This document shows positions 7,659 to 15,399 of a stretch of DNA of 64,000 bases, one piece after another. The position numbers and the translations under genes are program-made. The DNA comes from Acidaminococcus massiliensis (GTDB lineage: Bacteria; Bacillota; Negativicutes; Acidaminococcales; Acidaminococcaceae). Under the pieces are notes generated by a model. It was not told where the DNA came from and did no database searches. It saw nothing but the letters and a program-made list of their open reading frames with translations. Position 1 is the stretch's first letter; each line of letters opens with the position of its first letter. Location: assembly GCF_900095825.1 (NCBI RefSeq), contig NZ_LT608315.1:983873-1047872 (forward strand). The letters run 5' to 3'.

Positions 7659-7689
7659 AAAGACGCTCCCGGCGGGGAACGTCTTTTTT
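7659..7689 (+). terminator. terminator of the tRNA transcript
   Basis: AAGACG (7660-7665) pairs with CGTCTT (7680-7685) around a GC-rich inner stem and ends in a T run. Confidence 0.75.
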
Positions 7690-7718
7690 GTTTGTTTCTT
7701 TGCCAAAGGGGGTACTCC

Positions 7719-8690
7719 ATGAAGTTCAAGCGCTGTTGGATCGTGCTCTGGCTGCTGCTGGTGCCAGTCTGTTTCTTATCCCTGTTCAGCGGGCAGGTCC
7801 CAGTTTCTCCTTGGGGACCGTTCCATGGAGGGTGGAGCCTTTTGGAACAGAATGTCCTGTGGAATCTCCGCCTCCCCCGGCTGCTTTTGGGGTTGGGAAC
7901 GGGAGCGGCTCTGGGGGCTTCCGGCACAGCCCTCCAGGGGATTTTCGGGAATCCGCTGGCAGATCCCGGCATCCTGGGGGTTTCCGGCGGGGCTTCTTTG
8001 GGGGCGGTGATCCTGCTGCTGACCGGTCTTCCCCAAAAAGCCTATTGGTTCCTGCCTTTGGGTGCCTTTGCCGGGGCAGGACTGGCTTCTCTTGTGGTAG
8101 GCATCCTGGGCAGTGTCCGTGGCGGGACGGACCGAGTGAAGCTGCTTTTGGCCGGTGTGGCCGTCAGCCTGTTCTGCGGAGCCTTGACGGCAGGACTCCT
8201 GAGCTTTGCCCCGGATGCGGTGATGCGCCAGTACTTTTTTTGGACCTTGGGCAACCTAGGAGTAGGGACCTGGCTCCAGGTAAAAGGGATCCTGCCGCTG
8301 CTGGCCGGTGTGCTGGCCGTCCTGTGCCTTTGGGGGAGGCAGCTGAATGTCCTGAGCCTGGGAGAGGAACAGGCACTGTCCCTGGGGATGGATGCGCCTT
8401 TCTGGCGGAAATTGTTCCTGGGATGGATTTCTCTCTTGATGGGACTGGCTGTCTGTGCAGGAGGGAATATCGGCTTCGTGGGACTATTGGTGCCCCACAG
8501 CCTGCGGCTCCTGACCGGCCCGGATCATCGGACCCTGCTGCCGCTCAGTGCCTTGGGGGGCGCGGTGTTCCTGGTATTCTGCGATGCCCTGGGTAAAATG
8601 GTCCTGCCGGGAGGAGAAATCCGGGTGGGGATCATTACGGCTCTTTTCGGGGCTCCTTACTTCCTTTGGCTGCTGTGTCGAAAAAAGTGA
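7719..8690 (+). CDS. FecCD-type iron/cobalamin ABC transporter permease
   Basis: From ATG 7719 (preceded by AAAGGGGG) the product has 323 residues and about nine to ten hydrophobic segments. Family signatures are WNLRLPRLLLGLGTGAALGASGTALQ near residue 45, NPLADPGILGVSGGASLGA, and near the end GNIGFVGLLVPHSLRLLTGPDHR, the loop that contacts the ATPase. It forms the inner-membrane channel for ferric siderophore, haem or vitamin B12 import. No substrate-binding protein or ATPase gene is next to it, so partners must be elsewhere. The next gene, a flavin reductase, begins 38 bases after its stop; that could reflect reductive iron release but may be chance. Confidence 0.85.
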   Translation: MKFKRCWIVLWLLLVPVCFLSLFSGQVPVSPWGPFHGGWSLLEQNVLWNLRLPRLLLGLGTGAALGASGTALQGIFGNPLADPGILGVSGGASLGAVILLLTGLPQKAYWFLPLGAFAGAGLASLVVGILGSVRGGTDRVKLLLAGVAVSLFCGALTAGLLSFAPDAVMRQYFFWTLGNLGVGTWLQVKGILPLLAGVLAVLCLWGRQLNVLSLGEEQALSLGMDAPFWRKLFLGWISLLMGLAVCAGGNIGFVGLLVPHSLRLLTGPDHRTLLPLSALGGAVFLVFCDALGKMVLPGGEIRVGIITALFGAPYFLWLLCRKK

Positions 8691-8728
8691 CAGTTGTGGT
8701 ATAATGGAACCAAAGGAGTGTGATTTCC

Positions 8729-9295
8729 ATGCGGAAAGATTTTGGCGCAAAACCATTGACGTATCCTCAGCCGGTGTATATGATCGGGACCTATGACGAA
8801 AACGGGGTCCCGGATGTGATGAATGCGGCCTGGGGCGGCATCAGCAACGATACGGAGATTTCCTTCTGCCTGGCCCGGTCCCACAAAACTGTGGCCAACC
8901 TGAAGAAAACAGGAGCCTTTACCGTGAGTATGGCTACGACGGATCAGTTGGTGGCCTGTGATTACCTGGGGCTGGTTTCCGGGAACAAGGTGCCGGATAA
9001 AGTGGCCCGGGCTGGCTTCCATGTGGAAAAATCCAGCCGGATAAACGCACCGGTGATCGCCGAACTGCCCATGGTGCTGGAATGCCGGGTCAAGAGCTAC
9101 GATGAGGAAAGCGAACGGCTGGTAGGTGAGATCCTCAACGTCAGCGCCGACGAAAGCATCCTGACGGATGGGAAAATCGACCCGGCCAAGCTCCGTCCCC
9201 TGGTATTTGATCCAGTGAACCACACCTATCTGGTGGCGGAAAAAGCAGTGGGCAAGGCATTCGCCCACACGAAAGCGCCGGAAGAAATAAAATAA
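8729..9295 (+). CDS. flavin reductase-like FMN-binding protein
   Basis: The 188-aa product starts at ATG 8729; a GTG at 8720 overlaps the AAAGGAG site and is unlikely. It shows the flavin-reductase (DIM6/NTAB-like) split-barrel pattern: PQPVYMIGTYDENGVPDVMNAAWGG at the start, ISFCLARSHKTVANLKKTGAFTVSM in the middle, then LPMVLECRV and GEILNVSADESILTDGKID. Such proteins bind FMN and reduce flavins or small substrates with NAD(P)H in anaerobes. The physiological partner is unknown. Confidence 0.85.
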   Translation: MRKDFGAKPLTYPQPVYMIGTYDENGVPDVMNAAWGGISNDTEISFCLARSHKTVANLKKTGAFTVSMATTDQLVACDYLGLVSGNKVPDKVARAGFHVEKSSRINAPVIAELPMVLECRVKSYDEESERLVGEILNVSADESILTDGKIDPAKLRPLVFDPVNHTYLVAEKAVGKAFAHTKAPEEIK

Positions 9296-9300
9296 TTTTT

Positions 9301-9368
9301 TCGGTCACGGCTCGCGACCTGTGACTCGGACCCGCGACCGGGGGTGTGAATCTTTTCACACCCCCCAA
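9301..9368. repeat. GC-rich intergenic repeat plus terminator hairpin
   Basis: A segment with CTCGCGACC and CCCGCGACCGGGGG is followed by a perfect hairpin GGGGGTGTGAA/TTCACACCCCC. Related segments lie at 48150-48201 and 53943-53975, and the hairpin alone recurs at 61977-62006. Confidence 0.6.
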
Positions 9369-9376
9369 ATTTTCTC

Positions 9377-9405
9377 TTGATTATGCTACATCATAGTGAT
9401 ATAGT
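9377..9405 (+). promoter_or_regulatory. promoter of ppsA
   Basis: TTGATT (9377-9382) and TATAGT (9400-9405) are 17 bases apart; short ATAGT/ACTAT inverted units surround the -10 and could be operator DNA. Confidence 0.5.
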
Positions 9406-9460
9406 ATACACTATATTAAAGAAATATCCGCCAATAGCGTAGAGCAAAGGAGCGTATACC

Positions 9461-11851
9461 ATGGATAAGTCCAAAGCATATTTGTTGTGGTTCGAACAGC
9501 TGGAACGGAAAGACGTGGATATTGTGGGAGGGAAATCTTCTTCTTTGGGAGAAATGACTTCCAAGACCGATGTGCCGGTTCCCTATGGCTTTGCCACCAC
9601 GGCTTACGCGTACCGCTATTTCATCAAAGCCACCGGGCTGGAAGAAAAAATGCGCAGCCTTCTGGCCAGCCTTACCGATGTGGAGGACAATGAACAGCTG
9701 AGTACGGTGTGCGGCCAGCTGCGGGCTGCCATCATGGAACAGGAAATGCCCCAGGATCTCCAGGATGCCATCCGGAAAGCCTACGGGGAACTGGCTGCCA
9801 AGGTGGGTGAAGCTCAGCCTTATGTGGCCGTCCGTTCCAGCGCTACGGCGGAGGATCTGCCCGATGCCAGCTTTGCCGGACAGCAGGATACCTATCTGAA
9901 CGTCCAGGGAGCCGACAGCGTAATCGCCAAGGTGAAGGAATGCTACGCTTCCTGCTTTACGGACCGGGCCGTGTATTATCGGGAAAAGCAGGGCTATGAC
10001 CATCTGTCCCTGGCTCTTTCTGCCGTGGTCCAGATGATGGTGTTCTCCAAGGCCGCCGGGGTCATGTTCACTGTGAACGTGGCCAACGGGGACGATAAGA
10101 ACATCATGATCGAAGGGGCCTGGGGCTTGGGCGAATATGTAGTGGGCGGCATCGTCACCCCGGATACCTACATCGTTTCCAAAGAAGACATGAAGATCCT
10201 CTCCGCCACCGTCAATGAACAGGATGTGATGCTGGTCCGGAAGAAGGGTGGGGATACGGAAGAAGTGCCGGTGCCGGAAGCGGACCGGAAGCGTCAGACC
10301 CTGACCAACCAGCAGATCTTGGAACTGGCCGGATATGCCAAGAAAATCGAAGCCCATTACGGCTGCTATATGGATATGGAATGGGGCATCGATGAACGGG
10401 ACGGGAAGATCTGGATCCTCCAGGCTCGGCCGGAAACCGTATGGTCTCGGAGAAACAAGGAAAAGAAGGCGGAGGAAAAGATGGAAGAACAGGATGCAAA
10501 GAGTGCAAAGGTACTGGTCAAAGGACTGCCAGCCAGCCCGGGCATGGGCTATGGCAAAGTCCATGTGATCAAGGATCCTTCCGATATCGATGAATTCAAG
10601 GATGGGGAGATCCTGGTCACGGAAATGACCGCTCCGGATTGGGTGCCGGCCATGAAAAAAGCCCAGGCCATCGTTACGGACAGCGGCGGTATGACCTGCC
10701 ATGCCTCCATCGTTTCCCGGGAATTGGGCATCCCCTGCATCGTCGGGACCAAGAGCCGGGGTACGGCAGCTACCAGCCTGCTCCATACGGGAGATGAAAT
10801 CACCGTGGATGCTTCCAACGGAGTGGTGTTCGCCGGCAACTTGCAGGTGAAGAAAGCCGCTGCAGCTGCTGCACCTCAGACCCAAATCGTGGCCCAGGAA
10901 ACCTTCCCGGTCACCGGCACCAAGATCTACATGAACTTGGGCGATCCGGCCCTGGCGGAAAAATACAGCAGTCTGCCCTGCGATGGTATCGGCCTGATGC
11001 GGGAAGAATTCATCTGGACCACCTACATCCATGAACATCCGCTGTATCTGATCAAATCCGGCCATCCAGAAAAGGTGGTGGATGCCCTGGCAGACGGCTT
11101 CCGGAAAGTCTGTGCCGCCATGGCTCCCCGGCCGGTGACCCTCCGGTTCAGCGATTTCAAATCCAGTGAATACCGGGATCTGAAGGGTGGAGAAGAATTC
11201 GAACCCCATGAACCCAGTGCTCTCCTGGGCTGGAGAGGGGCTTCCCGGTATTATGATTCCAAGTACACCGCCGCTTTCCGGCTGGAAATCGCTGCGGTCC
11301 GGAAAGTACGGGAAGAATACGGGCTGAAGAACCTGAACGTGATGATCCCCTTCTGCCGCACGGTGGACGAAGCCCGGAAAGTGGTGGAGATCATGGCGGA
11401 GGAAGGACTCCACAGAGGACCGGATTTCAAGGTATGGCTCATGGCGGAGATCCCTGCCAACATCATCTTGGCGGACCAGTTCAACCAGTTCGTGGACGGC
11501 TATTCCATCGGATCCAATGATCTGACCATGCTGACCCTGGGCTGCGACCGGGACAATGACGTGATCTCCCATCTGTTCGATGAACGGAACCTGGCCGTGA
11601 AACGGGCCATCCGCCATCTGATCGAAGTGGCCCATAAAGATGGCAAGACGGTATCTCTCTGCGGACAGGCTGCCAGCGTGTATCCAGAGTTCGCCGCCTT
11701 CTTGGTCCAGAGCGGCATCGACAGCATGTCCGTGAACCCGGATGCCGTGAAGTTCACCCGGAAGATGGTGGCCCAGGTGGAACAGCGTCTGATCTTGGAC
11801 AAACTCACCGGACGGGGCCGGAACCTCCACGAGGAAGAATTGGCCTGGTAA
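9461..11851 (+). CDS. ppsA: phosphoenolpyruvate synthase (pyruvate, water dikinase)
   Basis: A 796-aa cytoplasmic enzyme that makes PEP, AMP and phosphate from pyruvate, ATP and water, the entry to gluconeogenesis. The N-terminal ATP-grasp domain has GGKSSSLGEM, VAVRSSATAEDLPDASFAGQQ and GAWGLGEYVVGG. The central swivel domain carries the phosphorylated His in GGMTCHASIVSRELGIPC (about residue 420). The C-terminal TIM barrel has LMREEF, MIPFCRTVDEA, GSNDLTMLTLG and SLCGQAAS. Length is normal for PpsA and shorter than pyruvate phosphate dikinase. The CcpN-like repressor and PpsR regulator encoded next downstream support this assignment. ATG 9461 follows CAAAGGAG. Confidence 0.95.
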   Translation: MDKSKAYLLWFEQLERKDVDIVGGKSSSLGEMTSKTDVPVPYGFATTAYAYRYFIKATGLEEKMRSLLASLTDVEDNEQLSTVCGQLRAAIMEQEMPQDLQDAIRKAYGELAAKVGEAQPYVAVRSSATAEDLPDASFAGQQDTYLNVQGADSVIAKVKECYASCFTDRAVYYREKQGYDHLSLALSAVVQMMVFSKAAGVMFTVNVANGDDKNIMIEGAWGLGEYVVGGIVTPDTYIVSKEDMKILSATVNEQDVMLVRKKGGDTEEVPVPEADRKRQTLTNQQILELAGYAKKIEAHYGCYMDMEWGIDERDGKIWILQARPETVWSRRNKEKKAEEKMEEQDAKSAKVLVKGLPASPGMGYGKVHVIKDPSDIDEFKDGEILVTEMTAPDWVPAMKKAQAIVTDSGGMTCHASIVSRELGIPCIVGTKSRGTAATSLLHTGDEITVDASNGVVFAGNLQVKKAAAAAAPQTQIVAQETFPVTGTKIYMNLGDPALAEKYSSLPCDGIGLMREEFIWTTYIHEHPLYLIKSGHPEKVVDALADGFRKVCAAMAPRPVTLRFSDFKSSEYRDLKGGEEFEPHEPSALLGWRGASRYYDSKYTAAFRLEIAAVRKVREEYGLKNLNVMIPFCRTVDEARKVVEIMAEEGLHRGPDFKVWLMAEIPANIILADQFNQFVDGYSIGSNDLTMLTLGCDRDNDVISHLFDERNLAVKRAIRHLIEVAHKDGKTVSLCGQAASVYPEFAAFLVQSGIDSMSVNPDAVKFTRKMVAQVEQRLILDKLTGRGRNLHEEELAW

Positions 11852-11880
11852 AAGGATCCTTTGCTCTATGGCTGATGACA

Positions 11881-11907
11881 GGGGTGCTGCATGTGCGGCA
11901 CCCCTTC
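11881..11907 (+). terminator. terminator of ppsA
   Basis: GGGGTGC (11881-11887) pairs with GCACCCC (11898-11904), followed by TTCTT. Confidence 0.55.
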
Positions 11908-11936
11908 TTGCACCCGAACGTTTTTTCTTCTATAAT
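11908..11936 (+). promoter_or_regulatory. promoter of the ccpN-like gene
   Basis: TTGCAC (11908-11913) and TATAAT (11931-11936) with a 17-base gap, 26 bases before the start codon. Confidence 0.7.
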
Positions 11937-11962
11937 GAAGCCATGAATCCATTGGAAGGGAG

Positions 11963-12628
11963 ATGAGTCCCATTCCTCTCAGCGAGAGACAAAAAAAGAT
12001 TGCGGAAATCGTCCGACAGGCGGGGCCTGTGGCAGGGGAAGCCATTGCCCGGGAACTGGGGCTCAGCCGGGCTGCCCTGCGTTCGGACCTGGCCATCCTG
12101 ACCATGAGCGGGATCCTGGATGCCCGTCCCCGGGTTGGGTATTATTACACGGGGAAAAATACCCTGGGGCTTTTGCAGGAAGAACTGTCCTCCATTACCG
12201 TGGAAGACATCAAGTCCGTGCCCATTGTGGTGGGCAGTGACAAAAGCGCTTATGATGCAGCCATCACCATGTTCCTGGAAGATGTGGGGACGGTATTTGT
12301 GGTGGAAGGGCCGGAAGGGCTGCTCCACGGGATCGTTTCCCGGAAGGACCTGCTGAAAGCGGCCCTTAATCCCGGGTCCGATCTCCACAAACTGCCCATT
12401 GCCATGGTGATGACGCCGCTGAGCAAAATCGTCACGGCCAGCCCGGAAGAACCGGCTGCGTCAGCTGCCCGGCGGCTGGTGGATCACGAAATCGACTGCC
12501 TGCCGGTGGTGCGGCCCCTGGATGAGGAACACAGGCGGCTCCAGCTGGTGGGCCGGGTGACCAAGACCAATTTTACCCGGCTCCTGGTAGAATTGGCGGA
12601 AGGAAAAGGAGGGAGTTATCATAGCTAA
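11963..12628 (+). CDS. ccpN: CcpN-like repressor: helix-turn-helix plus paired CBS domains
   Basis: The 221-aa protein begins with a winged helix-turn-helix (SERQKKIAEIVRQAGPVAGEAIARELGLSRAALRSDL) followed by two CBS modules (VGSDKSAYDAAITMFLEDVG ... GIVSRKDLL and IVTASPEEPAASAARRLVDHEIDCLPVV). This is the architecture of Bacillus CcpN/YqzB, a repressor of gluconeogenic genes that senses adenine nucleotides. Its stop overlaps the start region of ppsR, and ppsA lies just upstream, so control of ppsA is the natural hypothesis. GGAAGGGAG precedes ATG 11963. Confidence 0.88.
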   Translation: MSPIPLSERQKKIAEIVRQAGPVAGEAIARELGLSRAALRSDLAILTMSGILDARPRVGYYYTGKNTLGLLQEELSSITVEDIKSVPIVVGSDKSAYDAAITMFLEDVGTVFVVEGPEGLLHGIVSRKDLLKAALNPGSDLHKLPIAMVMTPLSKIVTASPEEPAASAARRLVDHEIDCLPVVRPLDEEHRRLQLVGRVTKTNFTRLLVELAEGKGGSYHS

Positions 12629-13442
12629 AGCACCGATCATCTATGCCATTTCAGATTCCATCGGAGAAACTTCGGAATCGGTGGTGAAAGCCACCACCAG
12701 CCAGTTTGTCCAGGAAAAATTCGATATCATCCGGGTTCCCTATGTGAAGAGTGTGGAACAGATCGACAAGATCCTTACCGAAGCCAAGGAACAGAATGCC
12801 ATTGTCTGCTACACCATCGTTTCTCCGGAAATGCGGGAAGCGGTGGCCCAGAAGGCCATAGAACTGGACGTGGAAGTGGTGGACATCCTGGGGCCCGTGC
12901 TGAAGGCCATCGAAAAGACTTCCGGCCTGCTGCCCAAGAACCAGCCCGGTCTGATCCATGCCCTGGACCATGAGTATTTCAAACGGGTGGCGGCAGTGGA
13001 ATTCGCCATCAAATATGATGACGGCAAGAATCCCTGGGGCCTGGCCAAAGCGGATCTGGTCATCATCGGCGTTTCCCGGACGTCCAAGACGCCGCTTTCC
13101 ATGTACCTGGCCAATAAACAGCTGAAAGTGGCCAATGTCCCCCTAGTGCCGGAGATCCCCCCGCCGGAGGAACTGTTCAAGGTGCCTTCCAGCCGGATCA
13201 TCGGCCTTCTGATCGATCCCTACAAGCTCAATGAGATCCGCTGTGCCCGCTTGAAGGCCATGGGGCTCACCGATGGAGCCAACTATGCGGACATCCACCG
13301 GATCCAGGAAGAACTGGAATACGCCCGGGCCATCATGCAGCAGCTCCACTGCATGATCATCAATGTGTCCAACCGGGCCATCGAAGAAACCGCCAGCCTG
13401 ATCCTGGAATATCTGCGGAAACGCTTTGACTATGAATCCTGA
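12621..13442 (+). CDS. ppsR: PEP synthase regulatory protein (bifunctional kinase/pyrophosphorylase)
   Basis: The product belongs to the DUF299 family that inactivates PEP synthase or pyruvate phosphate dikinase by ADP-dependent phosphorylation and reactivates it by phosphorolysis. The ATP site GVSRTSKTPLSMYLAN is present, as are IPPPEELF and the conserved start IIYAISDSIGETSESVV. That N-terminal block is encoded ahead of the first standard start (GTG 12678/12681); the frame there offers only ATA 12621 or ATC 12618, and the strong AAAGGAGGG at 12605-12613 is spaced for one of them. I therefore place the start at ATA 12621 (273 aa). It overlaps the ccpN-like stop by 8 bases, indicating coupled translation. 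Confidence 0.88.
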   Translation: MAKAPIIYAISDSIGETSESVVKATTSQFVQEKFDIIRVPYVKSVEQIDKILTEAKEQNAIVCYTIVSPEMREAVAQKAIELDVEVVDILGPVLKAIEKTSGLLPKNQPGLIHALDHEYFKRVAAVEFAIKYDDGKNPWGLAKADLVIIGVSRTSKTPLSMYLANKQLKVANVPLVPEIPPPEELFKVPSSRIIGLLIDPYKLNEIRCARLKAMGLTDGANYADIHRIQEELEYARAIMQQLHCMIINVSNRAIEETASLILEYLRKRFDYES

Positions 13443-13460
13443 AAATTGAATCTGTCAAGG

Positions 13461-13495
13461 GGAATTCCTGTAAAAGCAGGAATTCCTTCTTTTTT
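13461..13495 (+). terminator. terminator after ppsR
   Basis: A perfect 10-bp stem (13461-13470 with 13477-13486) is followed by a T-rich tail. Confidence 0.85.
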
Positions 13496-13530
13496 GTCGA
13501 ATAGATACAGTATTGCAGGAAAGAATAAGG

Positions 13531-15348
13531 ATGAGTTCCATGGATGATATGAAAGAGAAATTTGCCAATTTCAAAGAGCAGGTGCGCCAGGCGGCGGACA
13601 TCGTAAGCATCGTCTCGGAAACCGTGGACCTGAAGCGGAAGGGCAGCCGGTACTGGGGCTGCTGTCCCTTTCACGGAGAAAAGACACCTTCCTTTACGGT
13701 GGATCCGGCCCGAGGGCTGTACCACTGTTTCGGCTGCGGCGCAGGGGGAGATGTGTTTTCCTATGTGATGAAACGGGATAACCTGTCCTTTTTCGATGCC
13801 ATGAAACAATTGGCGGAAAAGTACGGGATCCCGGTCCCAGAACGGACTAAATCGGCCCAGGAAATCGCCCGGGAAAAGGAAACAAAGGAAGTCATGGCAG
13901 CCAACGATCTGGCTTCCCGTTTCTTCCATTCCTGCCTGGTGAATACCCGGTACGGGGAAAAAGGACTCAAGTATCTGGCCGGCCGGGGAATCGGAAGGGA
14001 CATCATCGATTCCTTTGATCTGGGGATGGCGCCTCCGGATTTCCATACCTTATCTCAGGCCCTGGAAAAAAGAGGTGTCTCGGAGGCCGTGCTGCTCAAG
14101 GCTGGGCTGGTGAGCCAGCGGCAGCGGGGAAATGGCATTTATGATAAATTCCGGGCTAGGGTGATGATCCCCATCCGGAATCCTCGGGGCAAGGTGGTGG
14201 GCTTCACTGGACGGATCCTGGATAAGGATGCATCTCCGGCCAAATACATGAATACGGGAGAAACAGCCTGGTTCCACAAGGGGAATCTGCTCTTTGGCCT
14301 GGACCGGGCTTCTGCCGCCATCCGGAAACGGCAGCAGGCCCTGATCGTAGAAGGCCATATGGATGCCATCAGCCTCCATGCTGCAGGAATCGACTGGGCG
14401 GTGGCTTCCATGGGGACGGCCTTTACGGAACACCAGGCGGCTCTTTTGAAACGGCTGGCACCGGAAGTGATCTTCTGCTTCGACAGTGACCGGGCCGGCC
14501 GGGCGGCTGCCATGCGGGCCATCCCCCTAGCCCTTCGGGCCGGGCTCAAATGCCGGGTGATGCATGTGACGGACGGGAAGGATCCAGATGAATTCATCCG
14601 GAAGGAAGGCCGGGAAGCTTTTGAAGAGCTGATGCGGAACGCCCGTCCGGGGATGGATTACCAGGTGGATACGGTGCTGGGGGAATGTGACACAGAAACC
14701 CTGGGAGGCAAAGTGGAGGCCGTGGACCGGGTGCTGCCCTTCTTCCTGGACTGCCAGAGCGATGTAGAAGTGGGGGAACGGATCCGGGATCTTTCCCGCC
14801 GCCTGTCCATCGAGGAGGGGCTGATCCAGAGTGAATACCGGAAACTGACCCATCAGGAAACAGGGAAAAAGTACAACCCAGAATGGCTGACCCAGCGGAC
14901 CGTGAAAGTGTCCAGTCCTACGGAACAGGCAGAACGGCTGGTGCTCCGTGCGTTCCTCCAGGGGATACCGCCCCAGCCAGGACAGGAGGGGATCGCCCAT
15001 GTGGATTCCTTTACCACGCCGGCCCGGCAGGAAATCTTCACGGTATTCCTGCAGATGGTCCAGAACGGGACTTTCCAGGATCCCCGGGATCTCTTTTCCC
15101 GCCTGGACGGACCGGGAGCGGCAGAATTGACAGGGATCCTGAGCCTGAATGTCCAGGAGAGCACGCTGCCTTCCATCCTGACGGACTGCCTCAACAGGCT
15201 GCAGATTGCGGCCCTGGACCGGGAATATGAAAAACACAGCCAACTGGCGGAAAAGTATGAAAAAGAGGGAAATGAAAAATTTTTGCAGGAATTAGAGGAA
15301 TGCCGGCGAATAAAATTGGAGATAGGAAAATTAACAGCTCCGGTATAA
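13531..15348 (+). CDS. dnaG: DNA primase
   Basis: A 605-aa primase that lays RNA primers at the replication fork. The CHC2 zinc finger is visible at about residues 40-65 (CCPFHGEKTPSF ... YHCFGCGAGGDVFSYV). The catalytic core includes VMIPIRNPRGKVVGFTGRIL, the TOPRIM Glu in ALIVEGHMDAISLHAAG and the Asp pair in FCFDSDRAGRAA with DGKDPDEFI. The C-terminal DnaB-interacting region is less conserved, as usual. ATG 13531 is preferred over the upstream TTG 13513 because CAGGAAAG lies at the right distance. Gene order ccpN-ppsR-dnaG-rpoD matches that around sigA in Bacillus. Confidence 0.96.
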   Translation: MSSMDDMKEKFANFKEQVRQAADIVSIVSETVDLKRKGSRYWGCCPFHGEKTPSFTVDPARGLYHCFGCGAGGDVFSYVMKRDNLSFFDAMKQLAEKYGIPVPERTKSAQEIAREKETKEVMAANDLASRFFHSCLVNTRYGEKGLKYLAGRGIGRDIIDSFDLGMAPPDFHTLSQALEKRGVSEAVLLKAGLVSQRQRGNGIYDKFRARVMIPIRNPRGKVVGFTGRILDKDASPAKYMNTGETAWFHKGNLLFGLDRASAAIRKRQQALIVEGHMDAISLHAAGIDWAVASMGTAFTEHQAALLKRLAPEVIFCFDSDRAGRAAAMRAIPLALRAGLKCRVMHVTDGKDPDEFIRKEGREAFEELMRNARPGMDYQVDTVLGECDTETLGGKVEAVDRVLPFFLDCQSDVEVGERIRDLSRRLSIEEGLIQSEYRKLTHQETGKKYNPEWLTQRTVKVSSPTEQAERLVLRAFLQGIPPQPGQEGIAHVDSFTTPARQEIFTVFLQMVQNGTFQDPRDLFSRLDGPGAAELTGILSLNVQESTLPSILTDCLNRLQIAALDREYEKHSQLAEKYEKEGNEKFLQELEECRRIKLEIGKLTAPV

Positions 15349-15399
15349 ATCCGGAACAGGAGGATTTTCCTCATTTGCAGGAAAGGAGGGAACGCCCCA

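Noticed and set aside
7418-8596. 392-codon frame across both right-hand tRNAs and the FecCD gene
   Set aside because: It runs through two tRNA genes and a terminator; the overlapping permease frame has family motifs.
9416-11830. 804-codon frame antisense to ppsA
   Set aside because: Shadow of a GC-rich gene: Gly/His/Pro-rich and without motifs, while the plus strand is a clear PEP synthase.
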